From Trebonia sp963759545 (GTDB lineage: Bacteria; Actinomycetota; Actinomycetes; Streptosporangiales; Streptosporangiaceae): a stretch of 64,000 bases of DNA. A program made the translations under genes and the position numbers. The notes beneath the pieces were generated by a model. It made no database searches. It worked only from the letters and a program-made list of their open reading frames with translations, and was not told where the DNA came from. Of this stretch, positions 51,701 through 60,554 are shown piece after piece. The stretch spans positions 62,001-126,000 of the forward strand of contig CAVXAB010000026.1 of NCBI GenBank assembly GCA_963759545.1, written 5' to 3'. How positions within the stretch are numbered: the stretch's first letter is position 1; each line of letters opens with the position of its first letter.

Positions 51701-52960
51701 TCAGTGCGGTGCGGCGGCCAGGGATTCCGCCTGCCGCAAGCCTGACATGGTCAGGCACAGCACGGCCGCGACGCCCTGCGCGGCGGCGAAGGCGCCTATC
51801 GCCCAGGCGCCGGACACGTGCTGGACAAGCAGGCCGGCGAGCAGCGGCGCCAGCGCCGCCAGCGCCATGGCCAGCATCCCCACCGTGTTAGTGACCCGGC
51901 CGCGCATTTCCTCCGGTGCGGTGCGGAGCATCACGGCGAACAGTGCCGCGTTCGCGGCCGGTGAGAGCAGCGGGACGATGGCGACCGGCACCAGCACCAG
52001 CGGTGACGGGACCAGCACGGCCGCGGCGCAGTACAGCAGGGCCCCGGCCACGCTCATCGCGACGGTCAGGGTCCGCAGGCGCAGGCGCCCTTGCAGCCGG
52101 GTCGCCGCCACCGCACCGACCAGGCCGCCGGCCGCGATGGCCGCCTGCACCAGGCCGATCACCGCGGTGGAGGTGCCGTGCTGCCGCAGCGAGAGCGTGA
52201 TGGTGAAGAGCACGCCGTTGAAGGCGAAGTTAATCAGTGGGCCCTGGATCACCACCGCGCGCAGGATCGGCACCTGCCAGACAAGCCGCAGGCCATCGGC
52301 CACCTCGTGCCACAGCGCCTTGCGCTCCGCGGTCTTCGCCGGACGAAACCGCCCGCGGATCCGGTTCACCGTGCCGAGCGAGACCCCGTAGGAGACGGCA
52401 TCGGCCAGGAACGGGACGGCCCGGCCGAGCCCGAACAGCACCCCGCCGAGCGCCGGTCCGGCCAGCCAGGCGACGTACCCCCGGGCCTCGGTGGCGGCCC
52501 ACGCCTCCTCAAGCTGCCCGTCCGGCACGATCCCCGGCAGCGCGGCGGCGGCCGACGGGTCGAAGAGGGCGCCTGTGCCCCCCTCGATCACGCTCACGAC
52601 CAGGACGACCGGCCAGGACGCGAGATGCGCCGCGACCAGGATGCAGAGCACGACCATCAGGGCGGCGCGCACGCTGTCGCAGATGATCATCGTCCGCCGC
52701 CGGTCGAACCGGTCCGCCAGCGCCCCGGCAGGCAGTTGCAGGCACGTCAAGGTGACCGCCCGCGCCGTCCCCACCACCCCGGCGAGCACCGCCGAGTGGG
52801 TCAGCGCCAAGATCAGCAGCGGGTAGGCGAGCAGGGCGATCTCGGAGCCGGTATCGGACAGCAGCTGGCCGATCCACAGCATCCGGAAGCCCGCATTGCG
52901 CCGCAGCGGAACCAACTGCGCAACACTAGCGGCTGTCTCAGTCCCGCTGGCGTCGCTCAC
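51701..52960 (-). CDS. MFS transporter (DHA3-type exporter)
   Basis: A 419-residue protein with twelve predicted helices: FRMLWIGQLLSDTGSEIALL, LPAGALADRFDRRRTMIICD (motif A), EGGTGALFDPSAAAALPGIV (the DHA3 A/D-rich motif) and MLRTAPEEMRGRVTNTVGML. Related DHA3 members export macrolides or siderophores. The frame is intact and the gene stands alone between degraded segments. Confidence 0.85.
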   Translation of the reverse strand: MSDASGTETAASVAQLVPLRRNAGFRMLWIGQLLSDTGSEIALLAYPLLILALTHSAVLAGVVGTARAVTLTCLQLPAGALADRFDRRRTMIICDSVRAALMVVLCILVAAHLASWPVVLVVSVIEGGTGALFDPSAAAALPGIVPDGQLEEAWAATEARGYVAWLAGPALGGVLFGLGRAVPFLADAVSYGVSLGTVNRIRGRFRPAKTAERKALWHEVADGLRLVWQVPILRAVVIQGPLINFAFNGVLFTITLSLRQHGTSTAVIGLVQAAIAAGGLVGAVAATRLQGRLRLRTLTVAMSVAGALLYCAAAVLVPSPLVLVPVAIVPLLSPAANAALFAVMLRTAPEEMRGRVTNTVGMLAMALAALAPLLAGLLVQHVSGAWAIGAFAAAQGVAAVLCLTMSGLRQAESLAAAPH

Positions 52961-53324
52961 GCTCAGACAGTAGCCATCGGGAATCGCCCTGAAACACGCT
53001 CTTGGCGCAGTATGCCAGGAACCATCCGGACTGCGACACCGCCGTCCAGGCCAGCCAGGTGATCACGGTCGGCAGTATTGAACGGGACCATCCAGTCCTT
53101 ATCCGCGGCGACGTAGCCGAGCTGACCGCGAATGAGGGCTGAGTTAGCTGCTGCCGCACTGTGCTCCTGCGTGGCACGGATGCGTCCGACTACTTCAGGC
53201 CGTTCGCCGACCGCCTGGTGACCTATGACTCTTGGCGGCCATTGCCAACGGAACCATCCTGATGTTGGGAGACTAGCGAGCTCCCGAAGAGGGCCTGCGG
53301 CTCCCAGAGTGAAAGGAGCCTGAG
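52961..53324. other. Intergenic region with apparent decayed coding pieces
   Basis: Rightward reading gives protein-like fragments such as GTDASDYFRPFADRLVTYDS (about 53175-53235) interrupted by stops, but no complete gene or recognised family. The last bases hold a GAAAGGAG ribosome site for the 2TM gene. Confidence 0.35.
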
Positions 53325-53705
53325 ATGTCGAAGATCAATGACGAGAGGCTCGCGCACTTTGACTCGGACACGCCTGCCGACACCGAACAACTCGCTCGCG
53401 AGCAGGCGATCAAGCAGATCGAGCGCAAGCGTCGTTACTGGATCAGTACCGCCGTGTCCACCCTGGGCATGGTAATTCTCGCCACCATTTGGGCCATCAC
53501 GGAGTACCACAACGCGGGCGGCTGGCCCACCCAGGGATTCAGCCAGAGTTCAGGAATCCATGATGTGTGGAACATCTGGATCATCTACCCGGCCATCGCA
53601 TGGGTGTTCCTGACAGCTGCATTCGGCTTGGGCGCATACCAGCGCAAGCCAATCACGGAGAGCCAGATCAAGCGCGAGATAGAGCGTCAGCGCTCGACGC
53701 ACTGA
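53325..53705 (+). CDS. 2TM domain protein
   Basis: A 126-residue protein with charged ends and two hydrophobic helices (ISTAVSTLGMVILATIWAIT and IWIIYPAIAWVFLTAAFGLG), the layout of the 2TM domain family of unknown function. GAAAGGAG lies just before the ATG. Base composition is lower in G+C than its neighbours. The convergent FAD oxidase frame runs into its 3' half, probably because that gene's stop is masked by an indel. Confidence 0.7.
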   Translation: MSKINDERLAHFDSDTPADTEQLAREQAIKQIERKRRYWISTAVSTLGMVILATIWAITEYHNAGGWPTQGFSQSSGIHDVWNIWIIYPAIAWVFLTAAFGLGAYQRKPITESQIKREIERQRSTH

Positions 53706-53754
53706 CGCCCGGCCACCGGGGGACCTATGGTCTTGTCCGTCAAGCCCGGCATCA

Positions 53755-55100
53755 CCTAACCGCGGCAGCACGTGCGGATTCAGCGTGCCCGACGGATCGA
53801 GCGCGCCGCGAATCCGCGCGAACAGCCCGCGCTCGGCCTCGGTGCGCGCCAAGTGCAGCCATGGCGCCTTCAGCGCCCCGATGCCGTGCTCCGCGGAAAT
53901 GGAGCCGCCGAGCGACGCCACGAAATTGAACACGGCGTCTTCGTGCCGTCCGTCGGCCGCCGCGCCAGGGACGATGTTCACGTGTACGTTGCCGTCGGCG
54001 ACGTGCCCGAACGTGATGACCCGCGCCCCCGGATCCGCCGCGCCGACCACGGCGGCCACCTCGGACGCGAGCCGCACCCAGTGCGCCGCCGGCACCGACA
54101 CGTCGAGCTTGATCGGAACGCCGAGGAACCCGGCCGCCTCCGGATGGCGTTCCCGGTAGTACCACAGCCGTCGCCGGTCGGCGGCGGACTCGCCGACGGC
54201 GGCGGGAAGGTCGCCGATCACCTCCGCCAGGTCGTCGAGCGCGCCGGGACCCGTCGCGTCAAGCAGGAGGTACGCCGGGGACGCCGCGGGCAGCGGCGGC
54301 ACAAGGCCGGCGTGCGCGATGAGAACGTCAAGTCCCGCCGACGTGAAGAACTCCGCGGAGATCAGCCCGGGCACCGACGCGACCGCCTGCCGGGCGAGCG
54401 CGTGCAGCGCGGCAAGGCCGTCGACCCCGATGACCGCGGTCACGGCGTCTCGTATGCGCGGGACCAGGCGGAGCCGCGCCCGGGTGATCACGGCCAGCGT
54501 GCCTTCCGAGCCCGCGAGCAGCGAGGGGTAGTCGTAGCCGGTGTTGTCCTTGGTCAGCCCGGCCAGGTGCGACACCACGGTGCCGTCGGACAGCACGGCC
54601 TCGATGCCGCGCAACTGCGCGCGCATCGGCCCGTAGCGCAGCACCCGCACACCGCCAGCGTTCGTCGCCACCGCGCCGCCGACGGTCGCGCTTTCCCTGC
54701 TGGCGATCTGGATCCCCAGGTCAAGGTCAGGGTCGGCGTCCGCGACCCGCTGCAGCGTAACCCCGGCGCCCGCCGTGACCTGGGACGCCTCCTGGTCAGC
54801 CGGCTCAAGGTCGCTGAGCCTGGCGAGGCTGAGCACCACCTCGCCGTGCAGTGGCACGCCGCCTCCGACCAGGCCGGTGTTACCGCCCTGGGGCACGACG
54901 GGCACCCCGGCATCCCGGCACAGGGCGAGCACCGCCGCGACAGCGGCGGTGTCCCTTGGCCGCACGACAGCCGCCGCCTGCCCGCGGAACCGCCCCGTCC
55001 AGTCGACGGCGTACCCGGCGGCCGCGTCCCCGGTCAGGACGTGCTCCGCGCCTACGATGCCCGCCAGCGACCCGGTCAGCGAGCCGGGAAGCGTTTCCAT
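53755..55100 (-). CDS. FAD-linked oxidase (D-lactate/glycolate oxidase-like)
   Basis: About 448 residues of the FAD_binding_4 / FAD-oxidase_C family: VPVVPQGGNTGLVGGGVPLH (FAD-binding loop), SATVGGAVATNAGGVRVLRY, AGSEGTLAVITRARLRLVPR and the C-terminal FGHVADGNVHVNI and GSISAEHGIGALKAPWL. It likely oxidises a 2-hydroxyacid. The open frame continues to 53550 across the 2TM gene, but homology ends at LNPHVLPR near 53760, so the true stop is probably displaced by one base there. Confidence 0.85.
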
Positions 55101-55238
55101 CCGCCAGTAACCACCCTCACAGTAGGGGAGACCCGCGCGTCATTATCCCCCAGCCCGCATCGCCGCCCCGCAGGCTCACGAGAGGGAACGGGACTTCGCG
55201 GACATTCCACTTCTTAGCCAGCGATCGCGCCGCACATT

Positions 55239-55268
55239 GTGAGTGAACGGCTCACTTACCCATATACT
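55239..55268. promoter_or_regulatory. TetR operator and -10 box for a leaderless TetR gene
   Basis: GTGAGTGA (55239-55246) and TCACTTAC (55252-55259) pair at seven of eight positions over a five-base spacer. TATACT at 55263-55268 lies eight bases before the GTG at 55276, so the transcript would begin at or next to the start codon. Repressor binding there would block the promoter. Confidence 0.55.
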
Positions 55269-55275
55269 CGCCCAA

Positions 55276-56046
55276 GTGACAGCCAAGCGGAGTGCCCACC
55301 AGCGGTTTCCCGAGGTGATCGCCGCCGCGGTGCGGGTGTTCGCCAGGGACGGCTACCGGTCGGCGCACATGAGCGACGTCGCGCGGGAGGCAGGCCTTTC
55401 CGAGGCGGCGCTCTACCGGTACGTCGACGGCAAGGAAGGCCTGTTCGTCCTGGCGATCAGGCACGCGCTGCTGCTTGAGCCGCTGCCAGGGGAAGGCGAC
55501 CAGGGCGGCGAGTTCCCGGTGACCGTGCCGTCCCTGGCGGAGATGATCGGCCAGGCGCGCGAGTTCGTGGCCGCGGAAGTCCCGTTCGGCGCCCTCGCGC
55601 AGGCACTGCGCACGGGCGACCCAGGTGACTCAGCGGGCCGGGATGACCCGGCGGGCGAGCTTCAGCTGATCATGCGCGAGCTGTTCGCCCTGGAGGAGCA
55701 GACCGCCAAGGCCGCCGACATGATCGAGCGCTCCGCCCGCGAGCTGCCCGAGCTCGCCGACCTGCTCAACACGGGCCTGCGCCGCCCGGTCCTCGACGCG
55801 CTCACCCAGTACCTGGACAGCCGCGCCAAGACCGGCGAGCTGCGACTGACGCCGGACACCGCGGCGACCGCGCGGCTGGTCCTTGAGACGCTCACCTGGT
55901 TCGCCAGGCACCGCCACTCCGACCCGTACGGCGCGGCGATCCCGCCCGGCCTGGCCCAGGAGACCGCGGTCGACGCGCTGCTGCACGCACTCGTGCCGCC
56001 CCAGTATCTGATGGCACAGTACCTGAACAGCAAGGAGCGCCCATGA
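55276..56046 (+). CDS. TetR family transcriptional regulator of an ABC exporter
   Basis: A 256-residue protein: HQRFPEVIAAAVRVFARDGY and MSDVAREAGLSEAALYRYVD are the DNA-binding domain; the large ligand domain follows. GTG 55276 is chosen over 55243 because the latter lies inside the operator dyad. It ends in ATGA with the ABC ATPase gene, so it is the first gene of a three-gene operon and probably represses it. Confidence 0.87.
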   Translation: MTAKRSAHQRFPEVIAAAVRVFARDGYRSAHMSDVAREAGLSEAALYRYVDGKEGLFVLAIRHALLLEPLPGEGDQGGEFPVTVPSLAEMIGQAREFVAAEVPFGALAQALRTGDPGDSAGRDDPAGELQLIMRELFALEEQTAKAADMIERSARELPELADLLNTGLRRPVLDALTQYLDSRAKTGELRLTPDTAATARLVLETLTWFARHRHSDPYGAAIPPGLAQETAVDALLHALVPPQYLMAQYLNSKERP

Positions 56047-56954
56047 GCATCGCGATCGAGGTCTCCGGCCTCACGATGAGCTACGCGGACCGCCGGGTGC
56101 TCAAGGGTGTCGACTTCGAGGTCAAGACCGGCGAGGTCTTCTGCCTCCTCGGCCCCAACGGGGCCGGCAAGACCACCACCGTCGAGATCCTCGAAGGCTT
56201 CAGGCAGCGGACCGGCGGGACGGTCAGCGTCCTCGGCATGGACCCGCGGGCGCAGTCGGCCAAGCTTCGCGAGCGGATAGGCATCGTCCTGCAGGAATGC
56301 GGCTTCCCGCGGCAGGCCCGGGTGGCGGAGCTGATCGACAGCTGGCGCGCCTACTACAGGAACCCGCGGGACCTGGAAGACCTGCTGAAGGTCGTGGAGC
56401 TCACCAGGGACAGGAACGTCCAGGTGCGCCGCCTGTCCGGCGGGCAGCGCCGCCGCCTCGACCTGGCACTCGCCCTGGCGGGCGACCCAGACCTGATCTT
56501 CCTCGACGAGCCGACGACCGGCTTCGACCCCGAGTCGCGCCGCCGGTGCTGGGCGGCGATCGAGAACCTTCGCACGCTCGGCAAGACGATCGTGCTCACC
56601 ACCCACTACCTCGACGAGGCGGAGCGCCTCGCCGACCGGGTGGCGATACTGCAAGGCGGCCGCATCGAGGTCGCAGGCACGGTGCGGCACGTCGCCCGCC
56701 AGGCCAGGGTAAAAACGAAGATCAAATTCGCGGCCCCCGAACGAGTCCTTGATGGCTCACTCGCGCCACCCCGTTGCCTGGATGTCGTGGTCAGCGGCGA
56801 GGTCGCGGTCTGCCAGACGGAGAACTCCGCGACCGCGCTGCGTGAGCTGCTCGGCTGGGCCGCCGCGAACGACCTCGGCGACCTCGACGACCTGTCCGTT
56901 GAGACCCCAACGCTGGAGGACGCCTACCTCCAGCTTGTCGCGGGCCCGATGTAG
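56043..56954 (+). CDS. ABC transporter ATP-binding protein (DrrA-like)
   Basis: A 303-residue ATPase: Walker A GPNGAGKTTTVEILEGF, LQECGFPRQARVAELIDSWR at the Q-loop, signature LSGGQRRRLDLALALAG, Walker B LIFLDEPTTGFDPESRR and the switch VLTTHYLDEAERLADRVAI. The C-terminal about 90 residues (about 215-303) are an accessory domain as in DrrA. It is coupled to the TetR gene upstream. Confidence 0.92.
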   Translation: MSIAIEVSGLTMSYADRRVLKGVDFEVKTGEVFCLLGPNGAGKTTTVEILEGFRQRTGGTVSVLGMDPRAQSAKLRERIGIVLQECGFPRQARVAELIDSWRAYYRNPRDLEDLLKVVELTRDRNVQVRRLSGGQRRRLDLALALAGDPDLIFLDEPTTGFDPESRRRCWAAIENLRTLGKTIVLTTHYLDEAERLADRVAILQGGRIEVAGTVRHVARQARVKTKIKFAAPERVLDGSLAPPRCLDVVVSGEVAVCQTENSATALRELLGWAAANDLGDLDDLSVETPTLEDAYLQLVAGPM

Positions 56955-56967
56955 TTTGTGGCGCGCC

Positions 56968-56988
56968 CGATGGCAAAAACCGCCATCG
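56968..56988. other. Small hairpin between exporter ATPase and permease genes
   Basis: CGATGGC-aaaaacc-GCCATCG, a seven-base-pair stem with a seven-base loop, 14 bases after the ATPase stop. It could tune expression of the permease relative to the ATPase. Confidence 0.4.
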
Positions 56989-57013
56989 TAAGCCCCATCG
57001 ACATGCTCCCGCA

Positions 57014-57799
57014 ATGGCCCTGTATCCCCGCAACCGGAGGCACCAACTGAGCCGCACCGTCAGCCTGGCCTTCCGCCAGGCCGTCCTTGAACAGCGCTCG
57101 TTCTGGCGCAGCGCGGAGTACGCGTTGTTCACCTTCGCGCTGCCGATCGCCCTGCTGCTGCTCATCGGGTCGACGACCGCCACCGGGTACCTGCCTGGCA
57201 CGCACGTCGAGAGCCAGATGATCTTCGTACCCTCGATCATCGCGTTCGGCGTCATCGTCGCCGCCTACGTCAACCTCGGCGCGAAGCTCGCCACGCTCAG
57301 GCACGACGGCGTGCTGAAGCGGATCAGGACCACGCCCCTGCCCGCGAGCGCGTACCTGTCCGGGGTCCTCGCAAGCACGGCCGCCACCACCCTCGCGATC
57401 ACCGCGTGCATCGTGGCCATCGGCGCGTTCGCCTTCGGCGCGGTACCGCGCGCGAGCGGCCTGCCGGAGATCGCCGGCGGCCTCTTCCTCGGCGTCGTCT
57501 GCTTCGGCGCCCTTGGCCTCGCGCTCAGCTCGGTCGCGGGCAGCGCCGAGTCGGCGTCACCGATCGCCAACGCCAGCTACCTCCCGCTGGCGATCATGTC
57601 TGGCATCTTCGACCCGACGTTCCCCGTCCCGCACTGGCTGTCGGCGGCCGTCGGCCTGTTCCCGGTCCGCGCACTCGCCCAGATCCTCCAGCAGGGCTAC
57701 ACCCCGGTCGTCCACGCCCCGGCCACGGACCTGCTGGTCCTGCTCGCCTGGACCGCCGCCGCCTGCGCGTTCGCCACCTGGCGCTTCAAATGGCACTAG
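57014..57799 (+). CDS. ABC-2 type transporter permease (DrrB-like)
   Basis: A 261-residue permease with about six helices: AEYALFTFALPIALLLLIGS, FVPSIIAFGVIVAAYVNLGA, LASTAATTLAITACIVAIGA, GGLFLGVVCFGALGLALSSV, YLPLAIMSGIFDPTFPVP and a final one. HDGVLKRIRTTPLPASAYLS is the cytoplasmic motif also seen in the 17.8 kb permease. It partners with the preceding ATPase. The start at 57014 is one option; a downstream start near 57050 is also possible. Confidence 0.9.
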   Translation: MALYPRNRRHQLSRTVSLAFRQAVLEQRSFWRSAEYALFTFALPIALLLLIGSTTATGYLPGTHVESQMIFVPSIIAFGVIVAAYVNLGAKLATLRHDGVLKRIRTTPLPASAYLSGVLASTAATTLAITACIVAIGAFAFGAVPRASGLPEIAGGLFLGVVCFGALGLALSSVAGSAESASPIANASYLPLAIMSGIFDPTFPVPHWLSAAVGLFPVRALAQILQQGYTPVVHAPATDLLVLLAWTAAACAFATWRFKWH

Positions 57800-57800
57800 T

Positions 57801-57837
57801 CGAAATTTCCGGCGCAAAACCCGCGCCGGAAATTTCG
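57801..57837. terminator. Hairpin after the exporter operon
   Basis: CGAAATTTCCGGCGC (57801-57815) and its exact complement (57823-57837) form a 15-base-pair stem with a seven-base loop, one base after the permease stop. A 12-base palindrome, ATTTCATGAAAT, follows at 57841-57852. Confidence 0.65.
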
Positions 57838-57947
57838 TACATTTCATGAAATCGACCAGGGCTGCCCAAGCGGGTCGTGCTAGCCGTACCTAAACGCCTC
57901 GGCTGCCACGATCGCGCGGGACCCGGCCGCGGCCGCAGCATCGAGGC

Positions 57948-59438
57948 ATGAGGACACAAACTAAGTCAGCAGGCGGTCACAGCACCGTCATCACGTACGA
58001 CAATCACATCATGACCGAGTCGGCCGCGTCGCCGCTGCGGCGCGTGATCGAGGCGCCCTTCACGCGGCGCGCCTGGAACGAGGTCGGCTACGCCCTCGCC
58101 AGCCTCGCACTGGCGATCGCCGCCCTCGCGTTCATCGTGGTGTTCCTGGTAAACGGGATCCTGTGGGCGCTGTCGGCGACCGGCGTGCGGAAGTTCGGCG
58201 CGGCTGCCCGATCCCTCGCCCGCGGACTGCTCGGCGAAGAGATCCCCGCCCCGCCGCCGATCATGCCCGTGCACCGGATGATGGTGGCCACGAGGGACTT
58301 CAGGGCGGCCGGCGGCTTCGCCAAGGCGGTCGCCGACGCGGGCGGTAAGGCCCGGGTGTGGGACTCGAAGCCGGGAGTCACCGTCAGGAAGCTCACACCG
58401 GAGCGAGTCACCGAGCTGGCCGCGGCGGCGCGCATCCCGATCACCTCGGTGCGGCCGCAGAACGCGTTTAACCGCTGGATGGGCGCACGGGTACTTGAGC
58501 CGGTCGCGTGGCGGACGCGCGGCTACTTCGCGCTGAAGCTTCCGCTCGCCGTGATCGGGCTCGCGGTCATCGTTGCCTGCTGGCTGGGCGGCGTGTTCTG
58601 CCTGACCTTCCCCGCCTGGCGGACGCTCGGACTTGGCCGCGCGTTCGGCGGTGCCGGGCTCGCGAGCCTGTCCGGCTCGTTCACGCTCCTCCCGCTCGGT
58701 GTCGCCCTGCTGCTCGCCGGCCCCTGGGCCACGCGCGGCCTCACGGAAGTCGACCTCTGGCTGATGCAGGGCCTGCTCGGACCTGGTTCGTCAGCGGCAC
58801 GGATCCGCGCACTCGAGCAGAGCCGGGCGCGCGTCGTCGACGACTCCGCCGCCAGGCTCCGTACCATCGAACGGGACCTGCACGACGGCACCCAGGCGCA
58901 GCTCGTGGCCCTGGCCATGAAGCTCGGCCTGGCCAGGGAGAAGCTCCAGGACGCCGGCGGCGTCGACCTGGCCCGCGTCACCCAGCTGGTCGAGGACGCG
59001 CACCGCGGCGCGCTCGAGGCGATCACCGACCTGCGGACGATGGCCCGCGGCATCCACCCGCCAGTGCTCGACAACGGGCTTGCCGACGCGCTCGCCACCC
59101 TGGCGAACCGCAGCGCGGTCCCCGTCGAGCTGGTCACCGATATCCCCGAGCGGCCCTCGGCCGCCATCGAGACCATCGCCTACTTCTCGGCGGCCGAACT
59201 GCTCACCAACGTGGCCAAGCACAGTGGCGCGATGCACGCTACGCTCGAGGCCGTGCACGTCCCCGGCCTGCTGCGGGTCCGCGTCACCGACGACGGTGTC
59301 GGCGGCGCCCGCCCGGTCCAGAACGGCGGCCTGCGCGGACTCGCCGAGCGCGTCCGCACCGTGGACGGCCGCATCGAGATCCGCAGTCCCTCCGGCGGCC
59401 CCACGACCGTCACCGTCGAACTGCCGTCCCACGCCTGA
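57948..59438 (+). CDS. Sensor histidine kinase with unusual N-terminal half
   Basis: A 496-residue kinase. A first membrane helix pair (about residues 47-75) is followed by a soluble, unannotated block (MMVATRDFRAAGGFAKAVAD to ITSVRPQNAFNRWMGARV) and further helices at about 195-265. The dimerisation box RTIERDLHDGTQAQLVALAM contains the phosphorylated His. The HATPase has AAELLTNVAKHSGAMHATLE and GGLRGLAERVRTVDGRIEI. It is followed after 13 bp by its response regulator. Confidence 0.88.
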   Translation: MRTQTKSAGGHSTVITYDNHIMTESAASPLRRVIEAPFTRRAWNEVGYALASLALAIAALAFIVVFLVNGILWALSATGVRKFGAAARSLARGLLGEEIPAPPPIMPVHRMMVATRDFRAAGGFAKAVADAGGKARVWDSKPGVTVRKLTPERVTELAAAARIPITSVRPQNAFNRWMGARVLEPVAWRTRGYFALKLPLAVIGLAVIVACWLGGVFCLTFPAWRTLGLGRAFGGAGLASLSGSFTLLPLGVALLLAGPWATRGLTEVDLWLMQGLLGPGSSAARIRALEQSRARVVDDSAARLRTIERDLHDGTQAQLVALAMKLGLAREKLQDAGGVDLARVTQLVEDAHRGALEAITDLRTMARGIHPPVLDNGLADALATLANRSAVPVELVTDIPERPSAAIETIAYFSAAELLTNVAKHSGAMHATLEAVHVPGLLRVRVTDDGVGGARPVQNGGLRGLAERVRTVDGRIEIRSPSGGPTTVTVELPSHA

Positions 59439-59451
59439 GAGCGCGGTAGCC

Positions 59452-60099
59452 ATGCGCATCGTCATCGCCGAGGACGCCGCCGTGATCCGGGCGGGCCTGA
59501 CCGAGATCCTTACCGACCGCGGCCACGAGATCGTGGCCGCGGTCGGCGACGCGGGCGCCCTCCTCGCCGCCGTCGCTACCTATGCGCCCGATGTCGCGAT
59601 CGTCGATGTCCGGATGCCACCTGACCACACCGACGAGGGACTGCGCGCCGCGATCGCGATCCGCCGCGCCCACCCCGCCGTCGGCATCCTGGTGTTCTCT
59701 CAGTACGTCGAGACCAGGTACGCGGCCGACTTGCTGAGAATGCGCTCCGGCGGCGTCGGCTACCTGCTCAAGGACCGGGTCGCGAACGTCGCGGAGTTCG
59801 ACGACGCGATCACCCGGGTCGCGGCGGGCGGCACCGCCCTCGACCCAGAAGTCGTCACCGGCCTACTCAGCGCCACCCGCCATACGGCCGCCCTCGAAAT
59901 GCTCACCCCGCGCGAGCGCGACGTCCTCGCCCTGATGGCCGAGGGCCGCTCCAACGGCGCTATCGCCGAGCGCTTCTACGTCTCCGAGCGCGCCGTCGAG
60001 AAGCACATCAGCAACATCTTCAGCAAGCTCGGCCTTCCGCCCTCGGACTCCGATCACCGTCGCGTCCTGGCCGTCCTGGCCTTTCTCAACGACCGTTAA
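59452..60099 (+). CDS. NarL/LuxR-type response regulator
   Basis: A 215-residue regulator: MRIVIAEDAAVIRAGLTEIL with phosphoacceptor Asp in VAIVDVRMPPDHTDEG and Lys in GYLLKDRVAN; LuxR helix-turn-helix LTPRERDVLALMAEGRSNGA with IAERFYVSERAVEKHISNIF. ATG 59452 is the start. The end of the gene lies in a tandem duplication that repeats its last codons, stop and hairpin. It pairs with the histidine kinase upstream. Confidence 0.9.
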   Translation: MRIVIAEDAAVIRAGLTEILTDRGHEIVAAVGDAGALLAAVATYAPDVAIVDVRMPPDHTDEGLRAAIAIRRAHPAVGILVFSQYVETRYAADLLRMRSGGVGYLLKDRVANVAEFDDAITRVAAGGTALDPEVVTGLLSATRHTAALEMLTPRERDVLALMAEGRSNGAIAERFYVSERAVEKHISNIFSKLGLPPSDSDHRRVLAVLAFLNDR

Positions 60100-60176
60100 C
60101 CGCCGCATCCTGGCGGTTCCGGCCTTCCTCGACGACCGTTAACCGCCGCATCCTGGCGGTTCCGGCCTTCCTCGAC
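60091..60176 (+). repeat. Exact 43-bp tandem duplication of the response regulator gene end
   Basis: Positions 60091-60133 and 60134-60176 are identical, followed by a partial third unit (GACCG). Each unit holds the last codon(s), the TAA stop and a hairpin, AACCGCC-gcatcct-GGCGGTT. The duplication therefore doubles the terminator. Confidence 0.8.
60098..60118 (+). terminator. Hairpin terminator after response regulator gene
   Basis: AACCGCC and GGCGGTT form a seven-base-pair stem with a seven-base loop that overlaps the TAA stop; the second copy is at 60141-60161. Confidence 0.6.
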
Positions 60177-60232
60177 GACCGCTGACAGCCACGCGGCGCC
60201 GGACTCCGCCCGCGCGCGCGGCGTTAAGCGCG

Positions 60233-60439
60233 CTAGGACATGGTGCGCTGGGCGGCGAGGAAGCGGCGGATTTCCTGGGTCTCCGGGTCGGTCTCCGTGT
60301 CGTCGGAGCGGGCGATGGCGGCCTCGATGTCGTTCAGGTCGCCGGCGGTCGTGTAGGCCGAGAGCTCGCGCCACAGCGCGCGGCGCCGGGCATGAGACTC
60401 GCGGATCTCGTGCAGTCGGTTCAAAACAGTGGTCGTCAT
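60233..60439 (-). CDS. Small hypothetical protein adjacent to LysR
   Basis: A 68-residue protein (MTTTVLNRLHEIRESHARRR, AYTTAGDLNDIEAAIARSDD, PETQEIRRFLAAQRTMS), acidic-basic helical. Small proteins of this kind occur near regulators in actinomycetes, but no function is known. The start at 60439 is chosen, as the extension to 60481 has no conserved residues. It is divergent from the LysR gene. Confidence 0.6.
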   Translation of the reverse strand: MTTTVLNRLHEIRESHARRRALWRELSAYTTAGDLNDIEAAIARSDDTETDPETQEIRRFLAAQRTMS

Positions 60440-60554
60440 GGTGCTGCCCCGTCCGTGGATTTGTGATTGCGCTATCAACATCCAGTGAATCCAATTCAGA
60501 TCTATGCGTCCAATGATTGTTTGTTAAGGGATTCATGCTCTACAGTCATGGGTT

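Noticed and set aside
53550..53755. C-terminal extension of the FAD oxidase over the 2TM gene
   Set aside because: Homology stops near LNPHVLPR and the overlapped gene is plausible, so a masked stop is more likely.
60091..60176. CRISPR-like or attachment-site repeat
   Set aside because: Contiguous 43-bp duplication with a stop codon and hairpin, without spacers or mobile genes.
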